Assembly: GCA_900208305.1 (NCBI GenBank)
Contig: OAPG01000026.1
Location: 1-43,051, forward strand
Direction of reading: 5' to 3'
DNA: 43,051 bases
Source: Melanopsichium pennsylvanicum
Lineage: Eukaryota > Basidiomycota > Ustilaginomycetes > Ustilaginales
The position numbers and the translations under genes were made by a program. A model generated the notes under the pieces. It was not told the DNA's origin. It did no database searches and worked only from the letters and a program-made list of their open reading frames with translations. Shown here in pieces: positions 28,872-39,731 of the stretch; position 1 is the first letter of the stretch; every line of letters starts with the position of its first letter.

Positions 28872-30309
28872 CAAATTGTTCTATAATTTTCATTACAGTT
28901 TAGACTATACCTTCAACTCTATATTTACCTTAGATCTTGCTTACAATTAAACATAGATCATACTAAATAATAAATACATACAAGGGGGGGAAAAAAATGA
29001 TTTATTGATTATTGACAGAAATGTCGCTTTATCAACTTTTCGTTTTAGTCCTCCACGATTCATATCATAAACTAGGTTTACAATCTCTTCTAGATCCGCA
29101 TTGGATTTAAATCGATTTTTAGAGATAATATCCCATGCTTTAAGAGTTGGTTCAACATAAGACTGTTTCACTGTATTTAGGTGAATTGATAGTAGTAGAG
29201 GTTGAATCTTTTCTAGTAGATTTTTATAACTATGAATTCGATATACACAAGCATCTTTATTTGGATATTTCTTTACTTCACCACATCCAAAATAATCCAT
29301 GAGTGCCACAAGCACACCATAATCATCATTAGATTGAGTTACTTGGAAAAAACTAGTAACTCGTGAACTAATTGTACTAAAATTAAATCCAAAACTTCCG
29401 TCTCCATCGATAAGTCCTGCTAGATATTCTAGTGTTATTGATTTACAAATCTTTTGACTAAAATCTAGGATTAGTGTATTAGCTTGGCTAGGAACACTAT
29501 TTGCAGAGGCAAATTCAGAAGAACTACCCATAATTGTATCTACAATTTGTTGTAGAGATTCAGGACTACGAGTAGAAGTGTTGTTCATAAAGTAACATAG
29601 ATTTAGAATATCTAGGAAACCTTTAGCAGTAAGATGATAATTATCATACATTGCTAGAACAACCTTACGGAATAGAAGATAAGAAACAAACTTACCTCCC
29701 ATTAGTGGATATTTTTCAAAGTGTGGCAGAATTACAGTTACAATATCTTTAAGAGAAGTAACTACAATACTTACACGTTCTCGATTAATGACAAGTCGTC
29801 CCACACCAAGATAAGTGTGAAGAGCCTCCATCATTTTTATATCGTGAATGCTTTGAGAAAGTTCAAAAGTTGGTACAAATCGATAAAGAAATTTACCGTT
29901 TTTTGATAATAACCATAAAACTTCCATCTGCTTGTGTAAATCCGCCCTTTCGGGCAGCCACCAAGGACTAAATTTAAATTGTTGTTGTGTTTTCATTGTA
30001 TTTATTGTGTTTATTATTTAACATGTGCTGCTACACTAGTAAATTGAGATTCATAGAGTGCCAACGTTTTATAATAGTAAAATAATACTACTATCTCTTA
30101 TTTCGAATCAGTCGTTACAGGGTCAATATCAAAGTGAATGTTTTTTTGCATTCATATTTTATTTTAGGAATCTCTACGATGATATGACTTACCCACGGTA
30201 TTACCATAATTTAATTAAATTAATTAAACCTTAGGCTTCACCGTTTTGAGTTGGTACTTAAATAGTAATCGCTTACTATTGAGGCACTGACGGTCTCCCC
30301 GTACCTCCA
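28872..30309 (-). mobile_element. rnl intron 3, group I, one of three paralogues
   Basis: It lies near E. coli 1065 (exon GAAGTAGGCT, then AGCCATCTTTTAATG). Its 5' block (CGTAACGACTGATTCGAAA type) and 3' block (GAAGGTATAGTCTAAAC) are nearly the same as those of rnl introns 1 and 2. The exact ends are uncertain by a few bases. Confidence 0.8.
28947..29996 (-). CDS. LAGLIDADG endonuclease of rnl intron 3, motif 1 read out of frame
   Basis: ATG 29996 to 28947, 349 residues. Motif 2 is intact: [13 protein letters not shown] near residue 190. Motif 1 exists at DNA level (GFTQADGSF) but in another frame: a GCCC/GGGC hairpin (29944-29955) after WW shifts the frame, and a run of A near 29903 shifts it back, so the open frame reads LPERADLHKQMEV instead. 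The rest matches its paralogues (LGVGRLVINRE, FRKVVLAM). The protein can be made but lacks one catalytic motif unless decoding is altered. Confidence 0.82.
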   Translation of the reverse strand: MKTQQQFKFSPWWLPERADLHKQMEVLWLLSKNGKFLYRFVPTFELSQSIHDIKMMEALHTYLGVGRLVINRERVSIVVTSLKDIVTVILPHFEKYPLMGGKFVSYLLFRKVVLAMYDNYHLTAKGFLDILNLCYFMNNTSTRSPESLQQIVDTIMGSSSEFASANSVPSQANTLILDFSQKICKSITLEYLAGLIDGDGSFGFNFSTISSRVTSFFQVTQSNDDYGVLVALMDYFGCGEVKKYPNKDACVYRIHSYKNLLEKIQPLLLSIHLNTVKQSYVEPTLKAWDIISKNRFKSNADLEEIVNLVYDMNRGGLKRKVDKATFLSIINKSFFSPPCMYLLFSMIYV

Positions 30310-30537
30310 AGCCTACTTCATGGTTGTATTAGGAGTTAAACTTTCTTATATTCACTTAACAATATTTTGGGACCTTAACACGTGCTCTGGGCTGTTTCCC
30401 TTTTGTCTATCCACCTTATCATGAATAGACTGTGCCCTTATCATTCACTATTATCCTTCCGAGGTTAACCATCAATGGTAGAGTTGTGAACAAAGATTCA
30501 CAGTTAATAGATTTTATTCTAATTCTGCTTTTCTATA

Positions 30538-32006
30538 ATTTTCATTATAGTTTAGACTATACCTTCAACTCTATTTTTATATTAGGTTATAAATTGCATT
30601 ACGACTATATTACATGAACATTGAAAGGGGGATACTATAAAACTATTTAGTTAAATTATAAATCGTTGTAGATAAATTTCTTTAGTAATTTTACGGTTTT
30701 TCCCATCAAGGTTTATATTATAAACAAGGTCTACTACTCGCTGTAGGTTTTTATCTGATTTAATACCTTCAGTATATAGAATGTTCCATACTTCGAAACT
30801 TGGAACAAGATATTCTTGTTTTACAGTATAAAGATGACCTTCTTTAAGTAGAGGGATAATTTTATCAATAAGATCTTTAATTTTTGTTACACGGTATTTT
30901 ACATACTCTTTCTTGGTTGAAATATAAATTTCACCACATTCGAGTTTATTCTTTAGTGCTAGTAGTACGCTATAATCTTCTAGCCCTATTGAGATAGAAA
31001 ATTCTGAGGTAACTTTTTTCTTAACATTAGAGAACGTAAAAGAGATACTTCCATCACCATCTACCATACCACAAATAAAGTCGACAGGATAGATATTATT
31101 ATTTGCATTAACTGAATTAAAGTCGATTTTTAGTTCAGATAGTTTACAAATAAGAGGAAATTTATCGTTAATTGAACTAACAATAGTTTGATAAGATTCC
31201 ATAGAACGTGTGGAAGTAGTGTGTGTGAAATAACAAAAATTAAGAATGTTAATAAAGCCTTCGGGATCTAGATGCATCTTATCTTGCATAGCAAAAACTA
31301 CTTTACGAAAAATAAGATAACTAACTAGTTTACCACCTTTTACAGGGTATTTATCAAAATGAGGAATAATTACAGTTAGAATATCAGTAATAGAACTAAC
31401 TACAATATTAACACTTTCTCGATTAATATAAAGTTTTCCTACACCTAGAGCTTTATGTAGTTTCTTCATCATTTCGATTTCCCGAACACTTTGAGTTAGC
31501 ATAAAAACTGGTTGTGGTCGATAAGGTAGTTTACCTTTTTTCTGTTGACTAAAGCTAATCATAAAACAACCATCAGTTTGTGTAAATCCGCCCTTTCGGG
31601 CAGCCACCAACCAAGAGGTGTAAATTGATATTTTTGTTCATTGTTCATGTATTTTATTTTATTTAGAGCCAAAATTTAAGGCTATTTAGTCGGATTAATA
31701 GATTTGCAATTTTGTAACCATAATAAACTGAGATTCATAGAGTGCCTACGTGTTACATATGGATTTCCAAGTATTGCTATACCTGAAAACTTAAACATAC
31801 GTCTCTTCTTTCGAATCAGTCGTTACGGGGTCAATATCAAAGTGAATGCGTTTATGAAGCATTCATATTTAAAGAATCTCTACGATGATACGACTTACCC
31901 ACGGTATTAACATAGCTATTAATAAATAATTACTAATAACCTTAGTCTTCACCGTTTTGAGTAGGTGCTATAATAACCATTACTGATTATTGGGGCTAAC
32001 ACACTA
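30538..32006 (-). mobile_element. rnl intron 2, group I, one of three paralogues
   Basis: Exons read TTGGGGGGT and CAGAATTAGAAT (E. coli about 890). Terminal blocks are shared with introns 1 and 3, for example CGTAACGACTGATTCGAAA and the AATGAAAATTATAG end. Confidence 0.85.
30651..31648 (-). CDS. LAGLIDADG endonuclease of rnl intron 2, start separated by a hairpin
   Basis: An N-terminal frame from ATG 31648 encodes about 14 residues ending GWW. A 14-nt hairpin (around 31590-31601, GCCC, GAAA, GGGC on the minus strand) follows, and the main frame, GFTQTDGCF onward, is out of phase with it. Motif 2 is CGMVDGDGSISF near 31058-31090. The main frame is open to 30651 and has no ATG before motif 1. 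Expression needs a non-ATG start, a frame shift or skipping of the hairpin. Confidence 0.82.
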
Positions 32007-32146
32007 ACCCCCCAATTTAACATAGTGATATAAATATCTAGCTAATGTATGATGATCAGTGCTGTACATATAAAAGTGTAAATAAAGGCCCTACCTAAAT
32101 AGGTTTCGCAGAATACCAGCTATCATCCAAATTAGATTGGCCTTTC

Positions 32147-33527
32147 CAATTGCGCTGAGCGCCTATAATTTTCATTATAGTTTAGACTATACCTTCAACT
32201 CTACTTCTACCTTAGATTATATAATATATATATACTACGCCTTATAAAATTTTATAAGGGGATTTAACAAATTGTTTTAGATAGTCTTCTTTAGTTTGTT
32301 TCCGTGATTTACCATCTAGATTCATGTTATAAACTAGTTCTACTACTTTAATTAGATCTTTATCTTCTTTAATACCTTGTTTAGCTAGAATTAGCCAAGC
32401 TTCTATAACATTATTAAAGTAATCTTGTTTAGTAGTGTTAAAAATATTCTCTTTAAATTCAGGAATTACTTTTTCTACTAGATCTGATACATTCTCAACT
32501 TGATATCGTGATGTTTGACTTTGTAGATCATACACTTTACCACAATTAAGATATGACTGAACATCTTCTAGCACAGATCGATCCTCAATTCCTTGTACAA
32601 TTGTAAAATTAGGTACAATTCGTCGTCGAGTAGATTTAAATCCGAAATTAAAGCTACCGTCACCATCAACTAGTCCTACCATATAATCAGTATTAATAGG
32701 TGATGATGTTGGTTTACTTAGATTACAATCAATAATAGGTTCAAATTGTACAAATCCGAATTTATTATAAATTTTCTCTAGAATAATTTGTTTAGTATCT
32801 AGATTTCGTCGTGTAGTATGATTAGCGAAATAACATAGTTCTAGGATTTGTAGAAATCCTTCTGGACTAAGATGTTTTCCTTCATTTATCATCAGTACAA
32901 CTTGTTTAAAAATAAGATAAGAACTAAGTTTATGTCCACGAAGTGGATGGTTATCAAAGTGTGGGATCATAATATTGTTAATATCGTCTAGAGAACGAAT
33001 TACAATATTAATCTCGTTACGGCTGTAGTATAGTTTACCAACACCTAGATATTTATGTAGTTCAATCATCATTTGCTCTTCTCGAATATTTTGAGTTAGT
33101 ACAAATGAAGGACGAGGATAGTAAGGTAGATTACCTTCTTTCCGTGAATCAAAATTGACTACAAATCCACCATCAGCTTGTGTAAATCCGCCCTTTCGGG
33201 CAGCCACCACTTATTAAAATTAAATTTTCGTGTGTTCATAGTTAAATTAGTATAAAATATATTTTTGGAATAATCGTAGTAGATTGGAACGATAGAGTGC
33301 TAACGTGTTACAATGAAATAAATTCAGAGTCTCTTCTTTCGAATCAGTCGTTACGGGGTCATTATTAAGGGATTAATATATTTAATTAATCAAAGATTGT
33401 TCCGTTCCTACAATAATAAGACTTCCCACGGTATTACCATAGTTTTATTTGGATAGAAAACCTTAGGCTTCACCGTTATGAGTTAGATTTATCAATAACA
33501 ATCACTCGTTATGAGGGCGAAAAATTC
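32147..33527 (-). mobile_element. rnl intron 1, group I, one of three paralogues
   Basis: The junction restores GGGGT|GAAAGGCCAATC, as in E. coli near 795, and the intron ends with G at 32147. A GC hairpin (GCGCTCAGCGC, 32152-32162) sits almost at the 3' splice site. Confidence 0.88.
32242..33239 (-). CDS. LAGLIDADG endonuclease of rnl intron 1, start separated by a hairpin
   Basis: ATG 33239 opens a short frame, MNTRKFNFNKWW, then comes the same hairpin as in introns 2 and 3 (33190-33201), after which that frame ends at TAG. The main frame starts with GFTQADGGFVVNF (motif 1) and runs to 32242, with motif 2 DYMVGLVDGDGSF near 32665-32700. Both acidic residues are kept. The N-terminal and main frames differ by the 14 nt CTGCCCGAAAGGGC. 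The product is active only if this is skipped or a non-ATG start is used. Confidence 0.83.
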
Positions 33528-34317
33528 ACCCCTTACCACAACTCATCAGAGAATTTTGCAACATTCACCTGTTCGGCCCTTTTTTAGCCTGGTCATGGTA
33601 AGATCATTTGGCTTCGGGTCTAGTTCATAAAACTATTTTTGATCCACTTATTACAGTCGCTTTCGCTTAGATTTTTCATCTTGCTCTATAAACTAACTCG
33701 CTGACCCATTATGCAAAAGGTACGTTGTCATTTTTTACTTAAACTCCAACTGCTTATAGGATTACTAGTTCAGGTTCTATTTCACTAGTCATCTACTTAC
33801 TTTTCACCTTTCACTCACGTTACTCTCCACTATCGCTAGATATGTTATACTTAGCCTTGGAGGATGGTACCCCCTTATTCATACAAGGCTGACGTCCTCA
33901 TATTACTTGTTCACCATTATCACTTTCAGCACATACAGGACTTTCACCTTCTATGGGATTAGATATTCTTTTTATATTCTAATTATACTTATTCCAAAGT
34001 ACTATGCGTGTTTGTTATAATTTTGGCTATTCTGGTTTCACTCACCATTACTTCCAGAGTCTCTTTTGATTTCCTTTCCTATTGGTACTGTAATGTTTTA
34101 CTTCCCAACGTTCTATACTATTCGGTTTACCTTAGGATTGTATAAATATTATTATTGTATCTAATCTATACTTTTAGTATTATACTTCCTTTTCAACATA
34201 TCTGCTAGGCATCCCTAATAATCCCTTTAATTACTTAACCGTACATTCAACATTGTCATCGATTCCTATATTAATTTTTAATTATAACTTCACTAGTTCT
34301 CGACCGGGCCAAGAAAA

Positions 34318-34336
34318 TTTGCGCTTGCGCGCGGAT
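34318..34336. repeat. 19-nt GC cluster near the rnl 5' end
   Basis: TTTGCGCTTGCGCGCGGAT is identical to 22641-22659 beyond the rnl 3' end, in the same orientation, so the two copies flank rnl. The rest of 34271-34796 shows no gene. Confidence 0.85.
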
Positions 34337-34796
34337 CGGTAATTTTATAGATCGGCCATAACAAATCACTAATTTTACATCCTATTATGTGTATTAGTAT
34401 TAATGCGAGACGGTAATACACATGTATTTTATTCGTTTTAATTATATATAGTGTATTATATAGGATGATCCTATAAGGACGATAGTATTAATATACTGTC
34501 AAGTATTCATATAATTAGTGATTCATTAAAAAGTTATACCGGTATGTGATATAAATTAAATGAAATAGAGCCTTTTGGCATTATATGATTTATTTTTAAT
34601 GGTAGAAGCAAAGCGCGATCTACAAGACCTTTTCTTTGAAAATAGATTTCATTTATCAAAAATCTACTAGCAGATAACCACTTATAATACTATTTTAGTA
34701 GCCTTGTTTTCCCGCGGTAAAAAATAGTCGTCTTTTTATAGGTGCAGGTGCGTAAACTAATTTATTTTCTAATACGGTCGGCTTTCTTTTTTTATT

Positions 34797-35468
34797 ATGA
34801 ACAATTTTCTACTTGATTTTCTAGCACTGGGTGCAATTCTTTCTGGAATTCTAGTTATTACATCTAAAAATCCAGTTATTTCTGTACTATTTCTAATTTC
34901 AGTATTTGTTAATGTAGCAGGTTACCTAGTACTACTAGGTGTTGGATTTATTGGTATCTCTTACCTAATCGTTTATATTGGAGCAGTAACAGTACTATTC
35001 CTGTTCGTTATTATGATGCTTAACCTACAACTAACAGAACTTAGTGCTATTGGTAATGAATACACTAAAAATCTACCTCTAGCAACAATTATTGGAAGTC
35101 TACTCCTATTTGAACTAGTTTCTCTAGTTCCTTCTTTTGATGGTTTCTATCAACTTAATGACACTTCAACTATTTTTAAAACTCTTAGTGTAGGTCTTCT
35201 TAATTGGTTTAATTCCGTTTCTCTAGGAGTTGGAGACACTTTTGCTTATGGAGAAGTTCACCAAGCATTCAATAGTTTCGCTGCTGATACACAATTTGCT
35301 AGTTTCCTACAAATTCAAAGTATTGGTTACAGCATTTATACTACTGGAGCACTATGGCTTATTGTTGCTAGTGTTATTCTTCTTCTTGCTATGGTAGGAC
35401 CTATTACTCTTTCTATGAATAAAACTCCTGCTAATTCCCCTTTCCCCTTATACCAGTTAGAAAAATAG
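34797..35468 (+). CDS. nad6: NADH dehydrogenase subunit 6
   Basis: ATG 34797 to TAG 35468, 223 residues. It is a membrane subunit of complex I. Hydrophobic helices occupy residues about 5-110, with the conserved segment SYLIVYIGAVTVLFLFVIMM near residue 60, and a last helix LWLIVASVILLLAMVGPI. A polar loop of about 80 residues between them and a short tail (NKTPANSPFPLYQLEK) are variable. The only TTA codons are in this tail. No intron or insertion is present. Confidence 0.95.
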   Translation: MNNFLLDFLALGAILSGILVITSKNPVISVLFLISVFVNVAGYLVLLGVGFIGISYLIVYIGAVTVLFLFVIMMLNLQLTELSAIGNEYTKNLPLATIIGSLLLFELVSLVPSFDGFYQLNDTSTIFKTLSVGLLNWFNSVSLGVGDTFAYGEVHQAFNSFAADTQFASFLQIQSIGYSIYTTGALWLIVASVILLLAMVGPITLSMNKTPANSPFPLYQLEK

Positions 35469-35849
35469 AAGATAATATTTTAGTCCGCCCGCAAGCGCAA
35501 TATTATAAAATAGAATATTTTAGTAGGCTTTTTATTATAATAAGAAAAAATAAACCGCGCGAAGCGCACCATACTAATTTTATAACTCGCCCCTTTTATT
35601 TAGTTTAGACACCCCAGTACTTTAAATTTATAGTTTATATAAAAGTGGGCCCTACTAAAAATAAATACTAGGACAATACATTTACGGGTTATAAAAATAG
35701 AAGCTTTTTAGTAGCCCCCAATAACACTTTTATAACCACGCCTAAAAAAAGAAGATTTATAAGACCGAGCGTCTTTTTTTAAGAAGCGATGATTTAATTT
35801 GTAACCACTTTTCTTTTTCAACACTTTATATGAATAGCTATTTTTTGTC
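35469..35849. other. Spacer nad6-tRNA-Cys with GC and AT hairpins
   Basis: No gene is seen. The 17-mer ACCGCGCGAAGCGCACC at 35554-35570 also occurs at 26517-26533 and, inverted, at 5357-5373. A full AT hairpin element bounded by GGG and CCC lies at about 35688-35719. Confidence 0.75.
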
Positions 35850-35924
35850 AGAGTCGAGTACAGATGGCTTCTGTTGGGGAACTGCAAATTCTACCATTCA
35901 GGGTTCAATTCCCTCTTGACTCTA
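35850..35924 (+). tRNA. trnC: tRNA-Cys(GCA)
   Basis: The acceptor AGAGTCG pairs with TGACTCT. Anticodon loop CTGCAAA gives GCA. The T arm is AGGG, TTCAATT, CCCT. The bases CCA follow the discriminator A in the DNA, possibly by chance. Confidence 0.9.
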
Positions 35925-36140
35925 CCACGTATACTTAAATAAATATAACCGCGCTATAAAAATATTTTTATAGGCTTAATAAAAAAAGGACTAAAATTTT
36001 CTATTTAATAACCGCTAGTATAAAATTAGTATATTACACTGCTTTACTAAAATCTTCTATTTTTAACTCTTATAAATTAAATCGCACTTTTATAAAGTGG
36101 GTAGTATCTTATAAGTATAGTAAAAATTAGAATAATAAAA

Positions 36141-36211
36141 AAGAATATCGTATAATGGTAATACAATGATCTCCAAAGTCATTTATGTTGGTTCGATTCC
36201 AGCTGTTCTTG
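36141..36211 (+). tRNA. trnW: tRNA-Trp(CCA)
   Basis: The acceptor AAGAATA pairs with TGTTCTT. D arm GTAT/ATAC, anticodon stem ATGAT/GTCAT with loop CTCCAAA, and T arm GTTGG/CCAGC are all clear. The anticodon CCA reads UGG only, unlike the UCA found where UGA is a normal Trp codon. Confidence 0.93.
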
Positions 36212-36233
36212 TTATTATAAAACTTATTATAGC

Positions 36234-36289
36234 ATAAAAATCGAATATTTTTATTCCGCAAGAGCATTTAACTAGTTAAATTTTAGTAG
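36234..36289 (-). repeat. Dispersed inverted repeat, copy 2
   Basis: The reverse complement matches 14228-14283 almost base for base, including GCTCTTGCGGAATAAAAA. Confidence 0.85.
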
Positions 36290-36407
36290 CCATAAATTAT
36301 AAGATTCTATTTTTAACAATTAAAATAATGCGCCGATAAAGAATAGAATTTCATTTTTTTAATAGGCGAGATATTAAATTATGAATTAGTATAATTGTAT
36401 AGGTACT

Positions 36408-37016
<609 letters not shown>

Positions 37017-37118
37017 TTGAGTAATTAATCCTAAGGTAAGTCAACCTATCCGGGGGAAATCAATATTTCCCCTTTCCCAGTCAGTATAGACTAACAATTT
37101 CTTTATTTCAATTTAACT

Positions 37119-38218
37119 ATGTTCAAATTTACTACTATTCTTTTTTCTAAGCGAGAAGTTTGGCTTAATCGAATTAAACGTGAAGCTATTGTTAAAAATG
37201 AAATTCTTAATAATAGCAAACCCACTGTAGCTAACATTAGTGCAGCACTAGATCTACCAGAAGGAGTTATTACTGAAGAACTACTATCAATTTGTGAAAA
37301 TGTAAAAACAATTGAACTAGGACTACCTGTACCTAACTCAGAAAATGTTATAGCATTTTCTACACAAGTAGGACCTGAAAATAGTACCTAGAAAGTACCT
37401 GGTTGCTATTATATCTATTGACCGAACAATCAAGAACTAGGTACTTATGTTGGACACTCTATTCATCTAGGAAAACGGATTAAAGATCATGCTCTATAAA
37501 TCGGAGATTTCTCGGGTCTACAAACTTCTACAGGAAAACTAGTACAAACTGCAGGATCTAATGCTGTAGTACGAGTATACATTCCAGACCCTTCACTACT
37601 GCCAGAACATATTACTATGGCACTATTTGTTCTAATTCTAGAACAATATCTATTTTTTTCTACTTAAGCCAACTATCAATCGTGCTTTTGTTGCTTCTCC
37701 TGGTTATAGTAACCCAGATATGGATAATACTGAGCATATTGAAAAAGTAGGTAAAGATCTACACATTTATTGGGTAAATGATAATACCTACTATCATCTG
37801 TCTTCTCTTACTAATCTTTCTGCTCTTAGTTATCTAATGAATAAAGGACGTAAGTGGGCTGCCACTCGATCGGGGTGGTTTCTATCATCATCAACTATTC
37901 CTATCCAAAACCATTCTATATAATTCCGTATCTCTTCCTATATCTGAGATTCAACTAGTTGAGTTTCTTCAATGGCTAAGACTAAAGCCTAGTATTACTT
38001 CACCTTTTTGTGTGGAAGTAACTAATGTAACTGATTATACAAAAAGTTACTATAAATATATAGCTGATGCCGCTAAACATCTTGACTGTAATGTCAGTTC
38101 TATTTCAGTTAGTCCTATTAAACCTCTTAAGGATAAGTATCTTTTTAACTTTATTGATGTAATAGAATACGTCAAACAGACACAAATACCACCATTTGAG
38201 TATCTAAAAGTAAAATAA
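37119..38218 (+). pseudogene. Broken GIY-YIG endonuclease of the atp9 module
   Basis: ATG 37119 opens 90 codons with a helical N-terminus (AALDLPEGVITEELLSICEN). TAG ends it, but the same frame goes on as KVPGCYYIY, a TGA where Trp would fit (37419-37421), then NNQELGTYVGHSIHLGKRIKDH, the GCY...YVG core with its Arg. A TAA, then LEQYLFF and a one-T frame shift near 37655, then KPTINRAFVASPG follow. The end near 38040-38110 is NUMOD1-like (YIADAAKHLDCNVSSI). It is a paralogue of the cox2-module gene. At least three stops or shifts separate the parts. Confidence 0.82.
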
Positions 38219-38219
38219 T

Positions 38220-38330
38220 TTTATTTAGTTACGCGATCCTAGGATTCGCTCTATCAGTAAAAATTTATAATAAAAATTTTAACTACTGGACTATTTGCTC
38301 CAATGGTTTCATTCCTTCTACGACGGCCCC
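38220..38330 (+). pseudogene. atp9: Displaced, decayed 3' exon of atp9
   Basis: It reads [12 protein letters not shown], is interrupted by about 23 nt of A/T sequence (38259-38281), then TTGLFAPMVSFLL without a proper end. It matches atp9 exon 2 and lies right after the broken endonuclease gene. Confidence 0.88.
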
Positions 38331-38972
38331 TCATAATAAGTATAAATACAAAGTTAACCTATCCGCTTCACTTCCCCGCGCCGATAAAAAAATGGAACGC
38401 CTACTTAATAAAAATGGAATCAGTACCATTTTATTAAAATGCTACGACCGTTATAAATTTCATTTTTGGACCCGACATCGTAAAATTTAGTACTAAATTT
38501 AGTAGGCTTATCATACAATAGATTTTTAACTAGCGTGCCTATTAATCCTTAAAAAACATATAAAAATCGGATATTTTTCTTTTTCTGTTTTTTTCTATTA
38601 TAATAAAAAATAAAAACAGGGCACTCTTTAACTCTAGTTTAGAATATCTTATTTATATATAATATAATTATACTGACTATTAAAAATATCAACATTAAAT
38701 TCCTTTTTTTTCTACTACGCTATGTAAAATATTCTCTTTTTTATTAATACACCTTTAAAAAGAGAATATTTTATAATTACTACTATTTAACCATTATTAA
38801 TTATATAATTAATGGGTATTTTATAATTGAATAAACACATTCCATTTTATATGCGTATAGTTTATAATTGTCAATCCTGTTATTAAATAGTAGTATATAT
38901 AAGTAAGTTATAATAAAGTATATATATATTCTATAGTATATATAACTTATATAGGTATATACATAAATAGAT
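38331..38972. other. Spacer atp9 remnant-tRNA-Leu
   Basis: Very AT-rich. No gene is recognised. An AT hairpin (TATAAAAATCGGATATTTTT) lies at 38559-38578. Confidence 0.55.
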
Positions 38973-39055
38973 GTGAGTGTGTTGAAATTGGTAGCCAAGT
39001 CGACCTTAGGAGTCGGTAGTCTTAGACTGTGTAGGTTCAAGTCCTATCACTCACA
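38973..39055 (+). tRNA. trnL: tRNA-Leu(UAG)
   Basis: The acceptor GTGAGTG pairs with CACTCAC. Anticodon loop CTTAGGA gives UAG with a normal 7-nt loop. A long variable arm (GTCT/GACT) confirms a leucine tRNA. It reads the dominant CUA codon, confirming CUN as Leu. Confidence 0.96.
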
Positions 39056-39265
39056 ATAAAAATGAATAGGAGGGCGAAGCCCATTAGTTCCCTGATTACA
39101 TTAGTACTTAATTTAATTAGAGTGGTGTAACATTATGAAAAATGAAATACCTTATCTCTTTTTTTTATTGTCACTTATAAATTTACCGTTTATAATGCGT
39201 ATAAATAAGATCTTTAATAAGACGTTATATATTAATAGGAGACAAATATTAGCCGAAATTATAAA

Positions 39266-39339
39266 GCATACTTAGCTAAATTGGTAAAGCGCCTAACTTC
39301 GGATTAGGAGATGTAGGGGTTCGAGCCCTCTAGTGTGCT
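39266..39339 (+). tRNA. trnR: tRNA-Arg(UCG)
   Basis: The acceptor GCATACT pairs with AGTGTGC. Anticodon stem CCTAA/TTAGG encloses CTTCGGA, anticodon UCG, reading CGN, the only Arg codons of the core genes here. Confidence 0.95.
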
Positions 39340-39657
39340 ATAAAATAAAAAATTTATTCTTAATAGTTTTAGAATTTTTATTATGTAAATTATAATTTTA
39401 ATAAAAATATCTTTACGCCTTATAAATTTACTTTACGATTTTGTAAGCCGATAGGTTAAATATTAATAAAAAAGAAATAACTTATTTAGCCTAGATTCAG
39501 TACCTATACCTATTTCCTAAAAGGTTATAAAAATCGAATATTTTTAATTCGATAAAAAGGAACGGCGCGGAGATATACTTTATATAAAAGGACCTAATAA
39601 AATAGAGTAGTTTCGTTAGTAGTAAAAAAAGTGTGTTAGGTAAATAAAATGAAAATA

Positions 39658-39731
39658 AGCTGGGAGAGGGACTCGAACCCATCGATTTACCAGTATGAAT
39701 GGTATGGTTTAACCAGTTAGCCTATTCCAGC
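39658..39731 (-). tRNA. trnM: tRNA-Met(CAU)
   Basis: The minus-strand acceptor GCTGGAA pairs with TCCCAGC, one mismatch. Anticodon stem TACCA/TGGTA encloses TTCATAC, anticodon CAU. Whether it is the initiator, an elongator or a modified Ile tRNA cannot be told. Confidence 0.9.

Larger units (their letters stand above)
23005..34270 (-). rRNA. rnl: Large subunit ribosomal RNA with six introns
   Basis: Exons on the minus strand by comparison with E. coli 23S: 33528 to about 34270, 32007-32146, 30310-30537, 27292 to about 28871, 26001-26055, 24735-24831 and about 23005-23245. Landmarks: GATGCCTAGCAG near the 5' end; GTGAAAGGCCAATC across intron 1; the TAGGGATAACAGG loop split at the omega site; GAGAGTTCATATTG; and AGTACGAAAGGACC (sarcin-ricin loop) near 23180-23195. 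Some junctions are exact because they restore conserved rRNA sequence, while the boundaries of the third intron are approximate. The 5' and 3' ends are estimates. Confidence 0.92.

Noticed and set aside
31590..33201. Hairpins in rnl intron ORFs as ordinary rRNA or ribozyme stems
   Set aside because: They lie inside codons of the endonuclease genes at a fixed motif position, away from the intron core elements.
38801..39040. Minus-strand frame overlapping tRNA-Leu
   Set aside because: It is low-complexity AT sequence covering a well-folded tRNA on the other strand.
38973..39055. CUN reassigned to Thr, as in some yeasts
   Set aside because: The UAG tRNA has a leucine-type long variable arm and a 7-nt loop, and CTA falls at conserved Leu positions of Cox2 and Atp6.
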